A stretch of 64,000 nt of DNA from Ureibacillus aquaedulcis (GCF_030418165.1 NZ_JAUHTQ010000002.1:372001-436000), one strand, 5' to 3'. Shown: positions 1 through 8,274, counted from the stretch's first letter. Numbers and translations: made by a program. The notes: generated by a model not told the origin, from the sequence alone.

Positions 1-477
1 GAGAGGTGTTTCAACAACAAAAGAATCGTCCATAGATAGATTTAACGTGACATTCAACGACTTGATGAAAATATCACGACAATCCGGATAGCCGCTAAAG
101 TCCGTTTCACATACACCTGTTACGATGTGTTTTGCTCCAATCTGACTTGCTAATACACCAGCAAATGATAAAAACAGTAAATTCCTACCAGGAACAAATG
201 TAGATGGAAGCTCTCCGTCGTTTCCATCCGTTACCTCCATGTCTGCTCTAGTTAATGCATTAGGTGCAAGTTGATTTAGAAGCGACATATCCAAAATATG
301 ATGTTTTACATTTAGTTCCTTAGCAATCTCTTTTGCACAATCAATTTCAAGGCTATGCCGTTGACCATAATCAAAAGTCACCGCTTCTACCTGTGAATAA
401 CGTTCCTTTGCCCAGAACAGGCAAGTAGTACTGTCTTGACCGCCACTAAAGACAACCAATGCTTTATCTCGCATCAT
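1..477 (-). CDS. queC: 7-cyano-7-deazaguanine synthase QueC, 3' end cut by the window
   Basis: ATP-dependent ligase that converts 7-carboxy-7-deazaguanine to preQ0 in queuosine synthesis, in the cytosol. The visible 159 residues start [19 protein letters not shown]. The SGGQDS PP-loop (nucleotide binding) and a following YGQRH segment are diagnostic. The C-terminal part, including the usual zinc-binding cysteines, lies beyond base 1. Two adjacent ATGs (477 and 474) follow an AAGGGAG ribosome site. It sits downstream of queF in the same direction, behind its own riboswitch. queD and queE are not in the window and may follow on the missing side. Confidence 0.95.
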   Translation of the reverse strand, partial: MMRDKALVVFSGGQDSTTCLFWAKERYSQVEAVTFDYGQRHSLEIDCAKEIAKELNVKHHILDMSLLNQLAPNALTRADMEVTDGNDGELPSTFVPGRNLLFLSFAGVLASQIGAKHIVTGVCETDFSGYPDCRDIFIKSLNVTLNLSMDDSFVVETPL

Positions 478-495
478 TTATAAAACTCCCTTAAT

Positions 496-564
496 TGAAA
501 AAACAGCACCCTAAGAGAAATGCTGTTTCTTCTTAGTTTTTTTAAGAGGGTAGCTAAAACCTCT
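496..564 (-). promoter_or_regulatory. preQ1-I riboswitch with terminator in front of queC
   Basis: Read on the minus strand, 564-533 has the preQ1-I layout: AGAGG, a loop with TTTTAGCTA, CCTCT, an A-rich stretch and a closing CTAA. AGAGG/CCTCT form P1 and TTAG/CTAA the pseudoknot. A stem AACAGCA/TGCTGTT followed by T6 (527-496) is the terminator. An alternative stem pairs CTAAG + AGAAA (536-526) with TTTCT + CTTAG (520-511), so it uses the pseudoknot CTAA as antiterminator. preQ1 binding should therefore end transcription before queC. Family knowledge plus folding by eye. Confidence 0.88.
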
Positions 565-591
565 TCCTTCTTTGCAAGAAGGAGTATTTGA

Positions 592-1092
592 TTAACGATT
601 ATCAACTTTTTCCGGGTTCAGGTCATGATTCATTAAACGATAATTCGCCATTTCTTCATACTTCGTCCCTGGTTTTCCGTAGTTGCACCATGGATCAATC
701 GAAATCCCGCCACGTGGAGTGAATTTTCCCCAAACTTCAATATATCTCGGGTCCAGTAATTTAATTAGATCATTCATAATAATATTCACACAGTCTTCAT
801 GGAAATCCCCATGGTTTCTGAAGCTGAATAAATACAGCTTTAGTGATTTGCTTTCTACAATTTTTTGATCTGGAATGTAGGAAATGTACATTGTTGCAAA
901 GTCGGGTTGACCAGTAATCGGACAAAGACTCGTAAACTCCGGACAATTAAACTTTACAAAATAATCACGGTTTGAGTGAAGACTATCCACAGCTTCCAGA
1001 ACTTCCGGCGCATAATCGGATGGATATTGTGTATTTTGGTTTCCTAATAATGTTAAATCGTTTAAACCTTCTGTATTTTTGCGGCCTGACAT
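592..1092 (-). CDS. queF: NADPH-dependent 7-cyano-7-deazaguanine reductase QueF
   Basis: Reduces the nitrile of preQ0 to the amine preQ1, the last free-base step of queuosine synthesis. The 166-residue length fits the short (unimodular, B. subtilis type) QueF. Catalytic Cys57 lies in [13 protein letters not shown], with Asp64 seven residues on. The QueF signature [20 protein letters not shown] follows. Start chosen at the ATG at 1092 because AAGGAGG lies 8 nt upstream. An in-frame TTG at 1122 has no ribosome site. Upstream of queC in one transcription unit, with riboswitches before both genes. Confidence 0.96.
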   Translation of the reverse strand: MSGRKNTEGLNDLTLLGNQNTQYPSDYAPEVLEAVDSLHSNRDYFVKFNCPEFTSLCPITGQPDFATMYISYIPDQKIVESKSLKLYLFSFRNHGDFHEDCVNIIMNDLIKLLDPRYIEVWGKFTPRGGISIDPWCNYGKPGTKYEEMANYRLMNHDLNPEKVDNR

Positions 1093-1174
1093 AAAAAAAT
1101 CCTCCTTGAAAATGTATCCCAATACTTTTCAAGAGAGGCTTTAGCACAGCAATATAAAAAAATATGAAACAAAT

Positions 1175-1257
1175 AAAAAAAGCCGTGTCCTGATATGGAC
1201 ATGGCATAATGTCATGTTTCCATAGTTTTTTATAGAGGGTATCAGCTATGAACCTCT
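1175..1257 (-). promoter_or_regulatory. preQ1-I riboswitch with terminator in front of queF
   Basis: Minus strand 1257-1221 carries AGAGG, loop TTCATAGCTGATA, CCCTCT, an A-rich tail and CTATG. P1 is AGAGG/CCTCT and the pseudoknot is CATAG (1250-1246) with CTATG (1225-1221). The terminator is GCCATGTCC/GGACACGGC plus T7 (1205-1175). The antiterminator TATGGA-AA-CATG pairs with CATG-T-CCATA and consumes the pseudoknot CTATG, giving a clear ligand-induced OFF switch. Predicted by hand folding. Confidence 0.9.
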
Positions 1258-1401
1258 CCCGATATGTTCGGGCAATTTATTCTTCATTATGGTATAGAAA
1301 ACTATGGAGGAAGTCAATACATTTTTCCATAACTCCTATTTAAATAGAATTCGAGAATTCCATTTTTCATTAACTATTATAAGATTTATCTCCATCATTT
1401 C

Positions 1402-1890
1402 AGTAATTGTCCATGAAGGTTCTTCTATTAACATTTTTCTTCTTTAGCTTAATATTTGTCTTGAGGCACCTTCTATTGGACAGTTTTTCTTCTTTAACTC
1501 ACTATTTGTCTTTGAGGTACCTTCTTTTGGACAATTTTCCTTCTTTAACTCACTATTTGTCTTTGAGGCATCTCTATTGGACAAATTTTCACCTTCAACT
1601 CACTATTTGTCTTTGAGGCACCTTCTATTGGACAAATTTTCACCTTTAACTCAATATTTGTCTTTGAGGCATCTCTATTGGACAAATTTTCACCTTCAAC
1701 TCACTATTTGTCTTTGAGGCACCTTCTATTTGACAATTTTCCTTCTTTAACTCAATATTTGTCTTTGAGACAGCTTCTATTGGACACATTTTCACCTTTA
1801 ACTCACTATTTGTCTTTGAGGCACCTTCTATTTGACAATTTTTCTTCTTCAACTCACTATTTGTCTTTGAGGAAACTCTATTGGATAGAT
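1402..1890. repeat. 51-bp tandem repeat, about 10 degenerate copies
   Basis: Copies recur with the landmark ATTTGTCTTTGAGGCACCT at about 1453, 1504, 1554, 1604, 1655, 1705, 1756, 1807 and 1858, plus a diverged copy at 1402. The period is 50-51 bp. Units alternate between a TTTTCACCTT and a TTTTTCTTCTT version. As 51 is 17 codons, a minus-strand reading gives pseudo-repeats such as SKTNSELKKKNCQIE, but no ribosome site or other coding support is present. The block fills the gap between queF and the next genes. Function unknown. Confidence 0.9.
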
Positions 1891-1984
1891 TTTCACTAGA
1901 ATTTGCAGTAAGTACATTCTTTCCAAAGCCATAAAAATCGATTATACTTGACTGACTAACAAATTCCATAAGGAGGAAATTCCT

Positions 1985-2176
1985 ATGACAGAAAACAATC
2001 AAAATGATGCGCCAAAAAAGAAAAGCTTGCAAGAACTAGTAAAGCAGCAGCTTGAAAACAAAAAAAACAACGCATCCAATGGCAAAGGGAAAATGAAAAC
2101 CGACCTTTCAAGCCAGAAAATGAAAAGCCAGCAAACTAAAAAAGCCAGCAATACTCGCAGAAAAATGGGTGTTTAA
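1985..2176 (+). CDS. small, very basic hypothetical protein upstream of ywbE
   Basis: 63 residues, rich in Lys, Asn, Gln and Ser (MTENNQNDAPKKKSLQELV then many KK and KM pairs), probably disordered, no membrane segment. A strong AGGAGG lies just upstream of the ATG. Its TAA stop overlaps the ATG of ywbE (TAATG), so translation of the two is coupled. I do not recognise a family. The composition suggests nucleic-acid or ribosome contact, which is inference only. Confidence 0.75.
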   Translation: MTENNQNDAPKKKSLQELVKQQLENKKNNASNGKGKMKTDLSSQKMKSQQTKKASNTRRKMGV

Positions 2177-2373
2177 TGAACGGGCAAAGTCGTAAAGATA
2201 TTCAACCAGGTATCACTGTTGATATCGTTTTAAAAAGGGATCAAAGAACCGGAGTACTTACTAGGGGAATCGTAAAAGACATTCTTACCAAATCACCGAA
2301 CCACCCCCATGGCATCAAGGTCAGGCTTATGGATGGGCAGATTGGCCGCGTACAGGAAATCCATTCTAAATAG
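2176..2373 (+). CDS. ywbE: YwbE family protein
   Basis: 65-residue protein of the conserved Bacillales YwbE family (DUF2196). The typical run is present: SRKDIQPGITVDIVLKRDQ, then TGVLTRGIVKDILTKS, PNHPHGIKVRL and GRVQEI. It looks like a single small beta-barrel. Cellular role is unknown. It is coupled to the preceding small basic gene by a one-base overlap and followed by a hairpin at 2381-2420. Confidence 0.9.
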   Translation: MNGQSRKDIQPGITVDIVLKRDQRTGVLTRGIVKDILTKSPNHPHGIKVRLMDGQIGRVQEIHSK

Positions 2374-2380
2374 AGATATA

Positions 2381-2420
2381 AAAAAGCATTCAAGCTCATC
2401 ACAATGTCTTGAATGCTTCT
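2381..2420. terminator. bidirectional terminator between ywbE and the alkylation-repair gene
   Basis: Stem AGCATTCAAG / CTTGAATGCT with an 11-13-nt loop. The T-run is best on the minus strand (T6), so it mainly ends the convergent gene at 2473-3180. On the plus strand it follows ywbE. Confidence 0.75.
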
Positions 2421-2472
2421 ATACTATTTTAAGTATTAGATTTTTAGTTTACATAATAATATTATAAACACC

Positions 2473-3180
2473 TTAACATCTAACATATTTTCTTTTAAAA
2501 CCCAATGCCCCTCGATCCAAATCTTTTTGAATATTAGCGGAAATATCTACAATACTGCTTTTTTTGTTGTCTCGCTTGATTTCAACAGTTCCAATGGATT
2601 TCGCAATTTCAACCGCTTTTTCATGGACAGGTATGAATGATATTGCAGCCGTATATACAAAATTGCACATCGAAGCCTTCGTGCGCTCAGGAGAGTCTTG
2701 AATTGTTTTTTCAATTTGATCTAAAAGAACTGAGATCTTCCTTGAATTAAATTCATCATCCGGGCGATTTCCAAATAGCCAGCAATAACAGCTCCAGCCC
2801 GCTGACATTCGAAGCTCTTTCCCACTTTCTATCCACTGATCTGACACCTTTTGTGCAATATCCGTTTCTGCCAATGTTACAGCAACTACATAATCCGACA
2901 GCATATAAAAATAGGCTTTATCTATCCATCGTTCAAAATCTGCTTCGGTCATTATTGTAGGGTCTGCAATCATACCAGCAAAATACATGGCATCGTAATT
3001 TCCGGTTGCGTATAACTGCTCAGCCAATTCCTGATTGCTTTTGTTTTTCTTCGCAAGTGGTTTCATTGCACCTGTAGCCACACCAAATACTGGTTCGTAT
3101 GCTCCATTACTTATGTAAGTTTTTTTAGTCCGCTCCTTACCAAGGGCCTCGAGTTCCTCCATAACCGTTTCGAAATCCAT
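2473..3180 (-). CDS. DNA alkylation repair protein (AlkD-like, HEAT-repeat)
   Basis: 235 residues, all helical in appearance. Matches the Bacillales DNA alkylation repair family: start MDFETVMEELEALGKERTKK, middle GNYDAMYFAGMIAD and DYVVAVTL, core MSAGWSCYCWLFGNRPD, end GALGFKRKYVRC. AlkD-type glycosylases remove bulky or cationic alkyl-purines without base flipping, but this subfamily is not well tested and activity is inferred. Start set at the ATG at 3180, preceded by GAAGGAAG about 8 nt away. An upstream in-frame ATG (3246) lacks a ribosome site. Confidence 0.8.
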   Translation of the reverse strand: MDFETVMEELEALGKERTKKTYISNGAYEPVFGVATGAMKPLAKKNKSNQELAEQLYATGNYDAMYFAGMIADPTIMTEADFERWIDKAYFYMLSDYVVAVTLAETDIAQKVSDQWIESGKELRMSAGWSCYCWLFGNRPDDEFNSRKISVLLDQIEKTIQDSPERTKASMCNFVYTAAISFIPVHEKAVEIAKSIGTVEIKRDNKKSSIVDISANIQKDLDRGALGFKRKYVRC

Positions 3181-3782
3181 ACTGTAGCACTTCCTTCTTG
3201 TTTCATGGTATTTATCTACATGTAGATTACCATAAGTATCCTGCAATCTTTACTTTTTTATCTAATTTTTAAAAAAACGTATAAAAAATTCATGATGCGC
3301 TATACTATTAAAGATTTCACTTCAACTCCAATGATTGGGAGGGTTAACCCGATGGATGGGATTCATTGATTTTCATTGAAGAACATTTAACTGAATTGCT
3401 AAAGCACAGTTTTCTTAGGTAAAATCTTAAGATTCGATGCGAAAGCGAGGCAGTGTGTCGTGGATAACATGATGTAAGTGTAATCAAAACCCGGAATTTA
3501 TTCCGGGTTTTTAATTTTATGGCAGATATTTGGGAATGAACTGTCGCTTCGGAAATTTTATGAAGCTCACAGGGATAGTATTTAGTTGTTGCCATATGTT
3601 CTGGCACGTAGACTCCATGCTTTGGGCAAATTCTTGTTATTGCCAAATGATTTGTCACTTCACACTTACTTTGAAACACCACGAGGACGGTCCACCTACG
3701 ATTTGTCACATGGTCGCAAAACACTTCCAATTTTTTCATTCTACATACAAACAGAAGAACACATGCAAATTGAAACTCCCGT
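3181..3782. other. gap with terminator and possible gene fossil
   Basis: No convincing intact gene. Plus 3357-3422 reads WDSLIFIEEHLTELLKHSFLR then stop, which resembles the first helix of AraC-family regulators and may be a fossil. Just before it GGGAGGG precedes an ATG (3352) that runs into a stop after five codons. A plus-strand intrinsic terminator AACCCGG-aattta-CCGGGTT with T5 sits at 3485-3513. From 3520 to 3740 a minus-strand Cys/His-rich reading starts MKKLEVFCDH, but it runs through the terminator and has no ribosome site. Confidence 0.4.
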
Positions 3783-3995
3783 TTACAACTCTAATTTAAC
3801 GAAAGTTAATTCCTCTACTGCCTTCAAATAATTAGTATAACTATAATGCCCAAATGAATTTAAGTTACCGTTAAAGAAATGTTGCAATATATATTCCTGA
3901 GCTTTTTCTATTGAGTAACCCCTGGCATTTATTATAAGCCTGAAATAAGCAATGAAATATTCTTTGGATAAGTTGCCCCCGTTATTCACAATCAT
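3783..3995 (-). CDS. hypothetical protein
   Basis: About 70 residues (MIVNNGGNLSKEYFIAYF onward, ending KAVEELTFVKLEL), soluble, mixed helix. It follows the flavin monooxygenase directly. An upstream in-frame ATG at 4028 overlaps the end of that gene, so co-translation is possible. A G-rich stretch 10 nt upstream of the 3995 ATG is the only ribosome-site candidate. I do not recognise the family. Codon use looks normal, so I favour a real gene over a shadow. Confidence 0.5.
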   Translation of the reverse strand: MIVNNGGNLSKEYFIAYFRLIINARGYSIEKAQEYILQHFFNGNLNSFGHYSYTNYLKAVEELTFVKLEL

Positions 3996-4015
3996 AATAT
4001 CAATTCGCCCCCATT

Positions 4016-5365
4016 TTAATTGCAGCACGTTAAATTGTTGGCAAGATTAATGCTGCATACACCTGTTTCCGGCAATTCAAGCCCTACCTTTTTGGAAGCT
4101 TCAATATCTCCGGAAAGATACGAAACAACTGAACGAACTTGTTCGTAGCCTGTAGCCATTAAAAATGTTGGAGCACGACCGTAGCTTTTCATACCAACGA
4201 TATAAAAATTTTTCTCCGGCTGTCTTAGTATCTCTTCTCCGTGGGGGCGAACTGTTCCACAGCTGTGCAGATTCGGATCAATTAAAGGAGAAAGTGCCCC
4301 TGCACTTTCGGTTGCGGAATCGATATTTATTCTAATTTCTCGCAAAAAGGAGAAATCAGGTCTGCTTCCCGTATTCGCAATAATTTCGTCAATTTCGGAA
4401 AGTGTATATTTTTCTCCTTTAAATTCCCCGCTTAGTTCAATGCCATTGTTTCCACGTATTAACCTATCAATCCTAAATGGTGTATAAACCTTCACCTTAC
4501 CCTTATCAACTAAATGATGGATACGACTCCCTAATTCTCCTCGTGCAGTAAGGGCGTCTTTTTCTTCTCCTCCATACGCTTCTTCAACTTTTTTCTTGCG
4601 CATCAGCCAATGGATTTCGACACTATCCCCTAATTGTGAAAGCTCCAGAATGGAATTAATCGCTGAGTGACCGCCTCCGATAACCGCCACCCGTTTACCG
4701 GTATATCGATGCCGGTTATTTCCCGCTATGTCTGGTATTCCATAGTGAATGTTTTTGCTGAGCGCTCCCTCTTCCTCTGTCCAAACATTATCTGCATTGA
4801 TCGGGTTAGGATTTGACCAAGTACCCGTTGCATCAATTATCGCTCTTGTCTTAATTCTTTTAGTAATCCCTAGTTGCTCGACATACATAACAAATGACGC
4901 TTGTTCTCTTCCCGAATTTTTCATCTTATCCAAACCTTTTTTGCTAATGGAGATTACTTTTGAATTTAAATATAAATTTCTTTGGATATCGGGTAATTTT
5001 GATAAAGGATCTAAATAAGATTTAACTAATTCTTTCCCTGTAGGAAGAACTCCTGCCGGGGGTTCAGTCCATCCACTGGCAATCAGTAATTTTTTTGCAG
5101 CTTTGTCAATGTTGTATTGCCAAGGTGAGAAAAGACGAACATGGCTCCATTCGATGATATTGCTTCCAATGCTTGATCCTGATTCTAACAAGATGAAATT
5201 TTGCCCTTGATCCGCTAGATGGGCAGCAGCAGCTAAACCAATTGGTCCCCCACCTATAACCGCGATTGGCAACTCTTTAGATTCACCTTCTTTATTTGGA
5301 ACTTTTTCACCAGAACGAGTACAACCATATACAATTTCGTTACCTTTTCCACACTTAGTCATCAT
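4016..5365 (-). CDS. FAD/NAD(P)-dependent monooxygenase-like oxidoreductase
   Basis: 449 residues with two Rossmann dinucleotide sites: AVIGGGPIGLAAAAHL (FAD) and VAVIGGGHSAINSILEL (NAD(P)H), plus ATGTWSNPNP between them, as in flavin-containing monooxygenases and ArsO-like proteins. Unusual are an N-terminal tail with two cysteines (CGKGNEIVYGC) and a C-terminal Cys pair (LTCCN). The start is the ATG at 5365 behind GGAGG. A TTG at 5398 lies inside the operator-like site. Downstream of the MarR gene in the same direction. Its substrate is not shown by the sequence; an arsenical or other thiophile is an inference from context. Confidence 0.7.
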   Translation of the reverse strand: MMTKCGKGNEIVYGCTRSGEKVPNKEGESKELPIAVIGGGPIGLAAAAHLADQGQNFILLESGSSIGSNIIEWSHVRLFSPWQYNIDKAAKKLLIASGWTEPPAGVLPTGKELVKSYLDPLSKLPDIQRNLYLNSKVISISKKGLDKMKNSGREQASFVMYVEQLGITKRIKTRAIIDATGTWSNPNPINADNVWTEEEGALSKNIHYGIPDIAGNNRHRYTGKRVAVIGGGHSAINSILELSQLGDSVEIHWLMRKKKVEEAYGGEEKDALTARGELGSRIHHLVDKGKVKVYTPFRIDRLIRGNNGIELSGEFKGEKYTLSEIDEIIANTGSRPDFSFLREIRINIDSATESAGALSPLIDPNLHSCGTVRPHGEEILRQPEKNFYIVGMKSYGRAPTFLMATGYEQVRSVVSYLSGDIEASKKVGLELPETGVCSINLANNLTCCN

Positions 5366-5381
5366 AAAACCTCCAGTTATT

Positions 5382-5403
5382 TTATTTGCATATTGCAAGT
5401 ATT
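5382..5403. promoter_or_regulatory. operator-like inverted repeat before the monooxygenase
   Basis: Minus-strand core TACTTGCAATATGCAAAT contains the palindrome TTGCA-ATA-TGCAA. Nearly the same sequence occurs at 5912-5933 between marR and the acetyltransferase. It lies 17 nt upstream of the monooxygenase ATG. Likely MarR binding site (inference). Confidence 0.6.
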
Positions 5404-5433
5404 ATTTAAAAATTAAAGCAAGATTTCTCTTGC

Positions 5434-5880
5434 TTAGTATAAAGGTTTACAGCAAACAGAGGATTTTGACATGGCCTCGTTTAATAACTTTAAGGAACGA
5501 ATAACAGTTTCTCTTTCAAATTCATTCATATGGGAAAATACCTCTTCTAGATATGCATTCATGGAATGATCGATAGATGCTGCTACAAATTTTCCTTGTG
5601 CCGATAAACTTAGTATGGATACCCGTTTATCTTGCGGTGCAGGTGCTTTCTTTACTAATTCCATTTTAACCAACGATTGTATCTGTCTGCTGAATGTTGT
5701 TATATCCATGGCCAGGGATTCGGCTATTTGCTGCATGGATGGTTCAAACTGTTTATCGATCTCATAAAGGATATGGCTTTGAACAATAGATATCTCGAAG
5801 TTCCCTACAGCACAACAATTTTTATCCAATAAACCGAATCTTCTCGTTAGCACATGGAAAATCTCGCGTTTATTTTCCAT
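5434..5880 (-). CDS. MarR-family regulator with paired cysteines
   Basis: 148 residues with the MarR winged-helix core: PSMQQIAESLAMDITTFSRQIQSL (helix-turn-helix) and the wing DKRVSILSLSAQG. Two vicinal Cys pairs stand out, NCC at 21-23 near the N-terminal dimer helix and VCC at 142-144 before the C-terminus. This is compatible with sensing a thiophilic metalloid or an electrophile (inference). Start ATG at 5880 behind GAGGTG. Divergent from the GNAT gene and upstream of the monooxygenase, with operator-like repeats at both borders, so autoregulation and control of both neighbours are plausible. Confidence 0.85.
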   Translation of the reverse strand: MENKREIFHVLTRRFGLLDKNCCAVGNFEISIVQSHILYEIDKQFEPSMQQIAESLAMDITTFSRQIQSLVKMELVKKAPAPQDKRVSILSLSAQGKFVAASIDHSMNAYLEEVFSHMNEFERETVIRSLKLLNEAMSKSSVCCKPLY

Positions 5881-5911
5881 ATTTTCACCTCTTAATTTCT
5901 TTATACTTTAT

Positions 5912-5933
5912 TTATTTGCAAATTACAAGTATT
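5912..5933. promoter_or_regulatory. operator-like inverted repeat between marR and GNAT
   Basis: Minus-strand core TACTTGTAATTTGCAAAT, matching the site at 5382-5403 at 20 of 22 aligned bases. It lies about 32 nt from the marR ATG and 40 nt from the GNAT ATG, so one bound dimer could control both divergent genes. Confidence 0.6.
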
Positions 5934-5972
5934 TTGGATAATATTTATTTAAACTATTTTGGAGGAACAATT

Positions 5973-6473
5973 ATGACAATTAAAATCCGGAAAGTTACGA
6001 AAGATGACTGGGAACAAGTAAAATCCATTTATGAAGCTGGCATTGCAACTAGAAATGCCACATTTGAACCAAAAGCTCCCCTTTCCTACGAGCAGTGGAT
6101 TGGGCAAGCGAATCTTTCCTGCTCACTGGTGGCCGAAGAGGACTACACAATACTGGGGTGGTGTAAGGTGACTCCAGTCTCTTACAGAGAAGTGTATTCA
6201 GGTGTCGGAGAAGACAGTATCTATATACATCCCGAGGCTACGGGCAAAGGTGTTGGAAATCTTCTGCTTCATCACTTGATTGTACAATCAGAAGCAGAGG
6301 GGTTCTGGACATTGGAAGCCAAAATATTCATGGAAAATGAAGCAAGCATTCGTTTACATAAGAAAAACGGTTTTAAAGTGGTCGGCATCCGTGAAAAAAT
6401 TGCAAAAATGGATGGTATCTGGAAAGATACTTTGCTATTAGAAAGAAGAAGCCGGTTGGTTGGACGAGATTAG
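5973..6473 (+). CDS. GNAT acetyltransferase, phosphinothricin/ArsN1-like
   Basis: 166 residues. Acetyl-CoA-dependent N-acetyltransferase of the PAT/ArsN1 branch: IRKVTKDDWEQVKSIYEAGI at the start, YSGVGEDSIYIHPEATGKGVG (acetyl-CoA loop), then ENEASIRLHKKNGFKVVGIRE and DGIWKDTLLLERRS. Members acetylate phosphinothricin, methionine sulfoximine or arsinothricin. Which one applies here cannot be read from sequence. Start ATG 5973 behind GGAGG; an upstream ATG at 5916 lies before the promoter-like site. Divergent from the Cys-rich marR with a shared operator. Confidence 0.8.
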   Translation: MTIKIRKVTKDDWEQVKSIYEAGIATRNATFEPKAPLSYEQWIGQANLSCSLVAEEDYTILGWCKVTPVSYREVYSGVGEDSIYIHPEATGKGVGNLLLHHLIVQSEAEGFWTLEAKIFMENEASIRLHKKNGFKVVGIREKIAKMDGIWKDTLLLERRSRLVGRD

Positions 6474-6588
6474 CTTATTTTTTTATGCTTTGAAACATAT
6501 GATGTAAGAATATGGGAAGACAAAGGGGTACATTGTTTAGGAGTACTTTCAGTGATTTTTATTAAAGTTATTGACAAGGAGTTTATAT

Positions 6589-8061
6589 ATGGCTATAAAA
6601 TTTAATGACTTTTTAAAAGATGAATTAACGATAGTCGAGATTCAAAAGGCTTTGGATCAAGGAGTCATTACATCAAAAGAATTGGTGATGTACTATTTAC
6701 ATAGGATTGCCAAATTCGACCAAAGTGGTCCGAAGTTAAATTCCGTATTAGAGATAAATCCTGATGCTATTTTTATTGCCGAAGCACTAGATTTTGAGAG
6801 AAAAGCTTCGGGAGCAAGAGGAGCTTTACATGGCATCCCCATATTACTTAAAGATAATATCGAAACGCATGATTCTATGCATACTAGTGCAGGTACTCTT
6901 GCTTTAAGTAGTCATATCGCAGCTAAAGATGCCTTCTTAGTTGAAAAGCTACGGAAAGCAGGCGCAATCCTTCTAGGCAAAACGAACATGACAGAATTAG
7001 CAAATGGTATGTCAAGTGAAATGTGGGCTGGCTATAGTTCCAGGGGTGGTCAAGTATTTAATCCATATGGGGGGCGTAGTCTATTTGTTGGGGGTTCCAG
7101 CTCAGGATCGGCGGTTTCCGTTGCGGCAAATTTCTCTGTAGGTTCTATAGGTACAGAAACAGATGCCTCTATACTCAGCCCGGCAATACAAAATTCAGTC
7201 GTAGGTATTAAACCAACAGTTGGCTTAATTAGTCGACGCGGAATCATTCCCTTTTCCTATTCACAAGATACTGCCGGACCTTTTGCAAGGAATGTAGCCG
7301 ATGCTGTTTTGCTGCTTGATGTTCTGGCTGGTGTTGATGAAAGTGATCCAGCAACTCATAAATACAAGCATATACCGGGGGTGAAGTATAGTGATTTCTT
7401 AGACGCTTCTGGTTTAAAAGGTGCCAGAATTGGAATTTTTATCGATGCTACAGAAGCCTTTCTTCTTTCGGATGAATATGATGGAAGACTATACAATGAT
7501 GCTATTCAAACACTTAAGGATCAAGGGGCCATAATAGTTGAAAATGTTGATATCCCTTCTTTCAGCAGAAACTGGAGCTGGGGGGTTAGTCTATATGAAC
7601 TTAAGCACAGTTTAGATAACTATCTTGCACAGTTATCACCGCTTTCCCCTGTACATTCTATTAAAGAATTAATAGAGTTTAATGAGGAGATTGGCGAAGA
7701 GGCTTTAAAATATGGCCAGGATAAATTGAAGCAAAGGGTTGGTCTATCGAATACATTAAGCAGTCCTGATTATTTAAATTCAAAGCTAGAAGACTTGTAT
7801 TTCTCGCAAGAACAAGGAATCGACTTTACTTTAAAGAAATATAATCTGGATGCAATTCTCTTCCCCTCTTATACAGGTTCAACTATTAGTGCAAAAGCGG
7901 GATACCCGAGTATCGCCGTCCCCGCTGGCTATAAGAAAAGTGGCAGACCCTTTGGCATAACGTTTGCTGGCACAGCATTTTCAGAAGGGGTATTAATAAA
8001 AATAGCATATGCCTATGAGCAAGCCACTAAACATAGACAGGCCCCACAGCTTAAACCATAA
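6589..8061 (+). CDS. amidase signature enzyme
   Basis: 490 residues of the amidase-signature hydrolase family (GatA, acylamide amidases). The Ser-cisSer-Lys triad is visible: Lys in GIPILLKDNIET, and GGSSSGSAVSVAANF with GSIGTETDASI. Missing gatC and gatB neighbours, and absence of GatA-specific context, argue for a free-standing amidase rather than the tRNA amidotransferase subunit. Start ATG 6589 with AAGGAG seven bases upstream; a TTG at 6571 overlaps that ribosome site. Likely monocistronic, ending at the hairpin 8093-8134. Substrate unknown. Confidence 0.85.
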   Translation: MAIKFNDFLKDELTIVEIQKALDQGVITSKELVMYYLHRIAKFDQSGPKLNSVLEINPDAIFIAEALDFERKASGARGALHGIPILLKDNIETHDSMHTSAGTLALSSHIAAKDAFLVEKLRKAGAILLGKTNMTELANGMSSEMWAGYSSRGGQVFNPYGGRSLFVGGSSSGSAVSVAANFSVGSIGTETDASILSPAIQNSVVGIKPTVGLISRRGIIPFSYSQDTAGPFARNVADAVLLLDVLAGVDESDPATHKYKHIPGVKYSDFLDASGLKGARIGIFIDATEAFLLSDEYDGRLYNDAIQTLKDQGAIIVENVDIPSFSRNWSWGVSLYELKHSLDNYLAQLSPLSPVHSIKELIEFNEEIGEEALKYGQDKLKQRVGLSNTLSSPDYLNSKLEDLYFSQEQGIDFTLKKYNLDAILFPSYTGSTISAKAGYPSIAVPAGYKKSGRPFGITFAGTAFSEGVLIKIAYAYEQATKHRQAPQLKP

Positions 8062-8092
8062 AATTTAAATTTTTATATTACACCTCGAAAGA

Positions 8093-8134
8093 TGAAAAAT
8101 CTCTTCTTTTACACAAGCAGGGATTTTTCTTTCA
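8093..8134. terminator. terminator after the amidase gene
   Basis: GAAAAATC and GATTTTTC arms around a 16-20-nt loop, followed by TTTC. A-rich on one side and T-rich on the other, so it may work in both directions. Confidence 0.55.
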
Positions 8135-8274
8135 TTATAATCCAAGGACTCTAATTGCTTACAGGCAAGCTAACTTTTACATTTTATAATGCAACTTTTG
8201 ATTGTTTTAAAATCTGGCTTCACATAAATAATCGGGTATTTCGAATCTAATACAAGCTCCTCGTTTACAAGTAG

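Noticed and set aside
1402-1890. Tandem array considered as a CRISPR array
   Set aside because: The whole 51-bp unit is conserved, so there are no unique spacers, and no cas genes are near.
1646-2032. 128-residue minus-strand frame with 17-residue repeats over the 51-bp array
   Set aside because: It overlaps the start of the small basic gene, has no ribosome site, and its repeats are just the translation of a 51-bp DNA repeat.
3344-3739. 131-residue Cys/His-containing minus-strand frame
   Set aside because: No ribosome site, and it reads through the terminator hairpin at 3485-3513. The first 70 residues might be real but I cannot support it.
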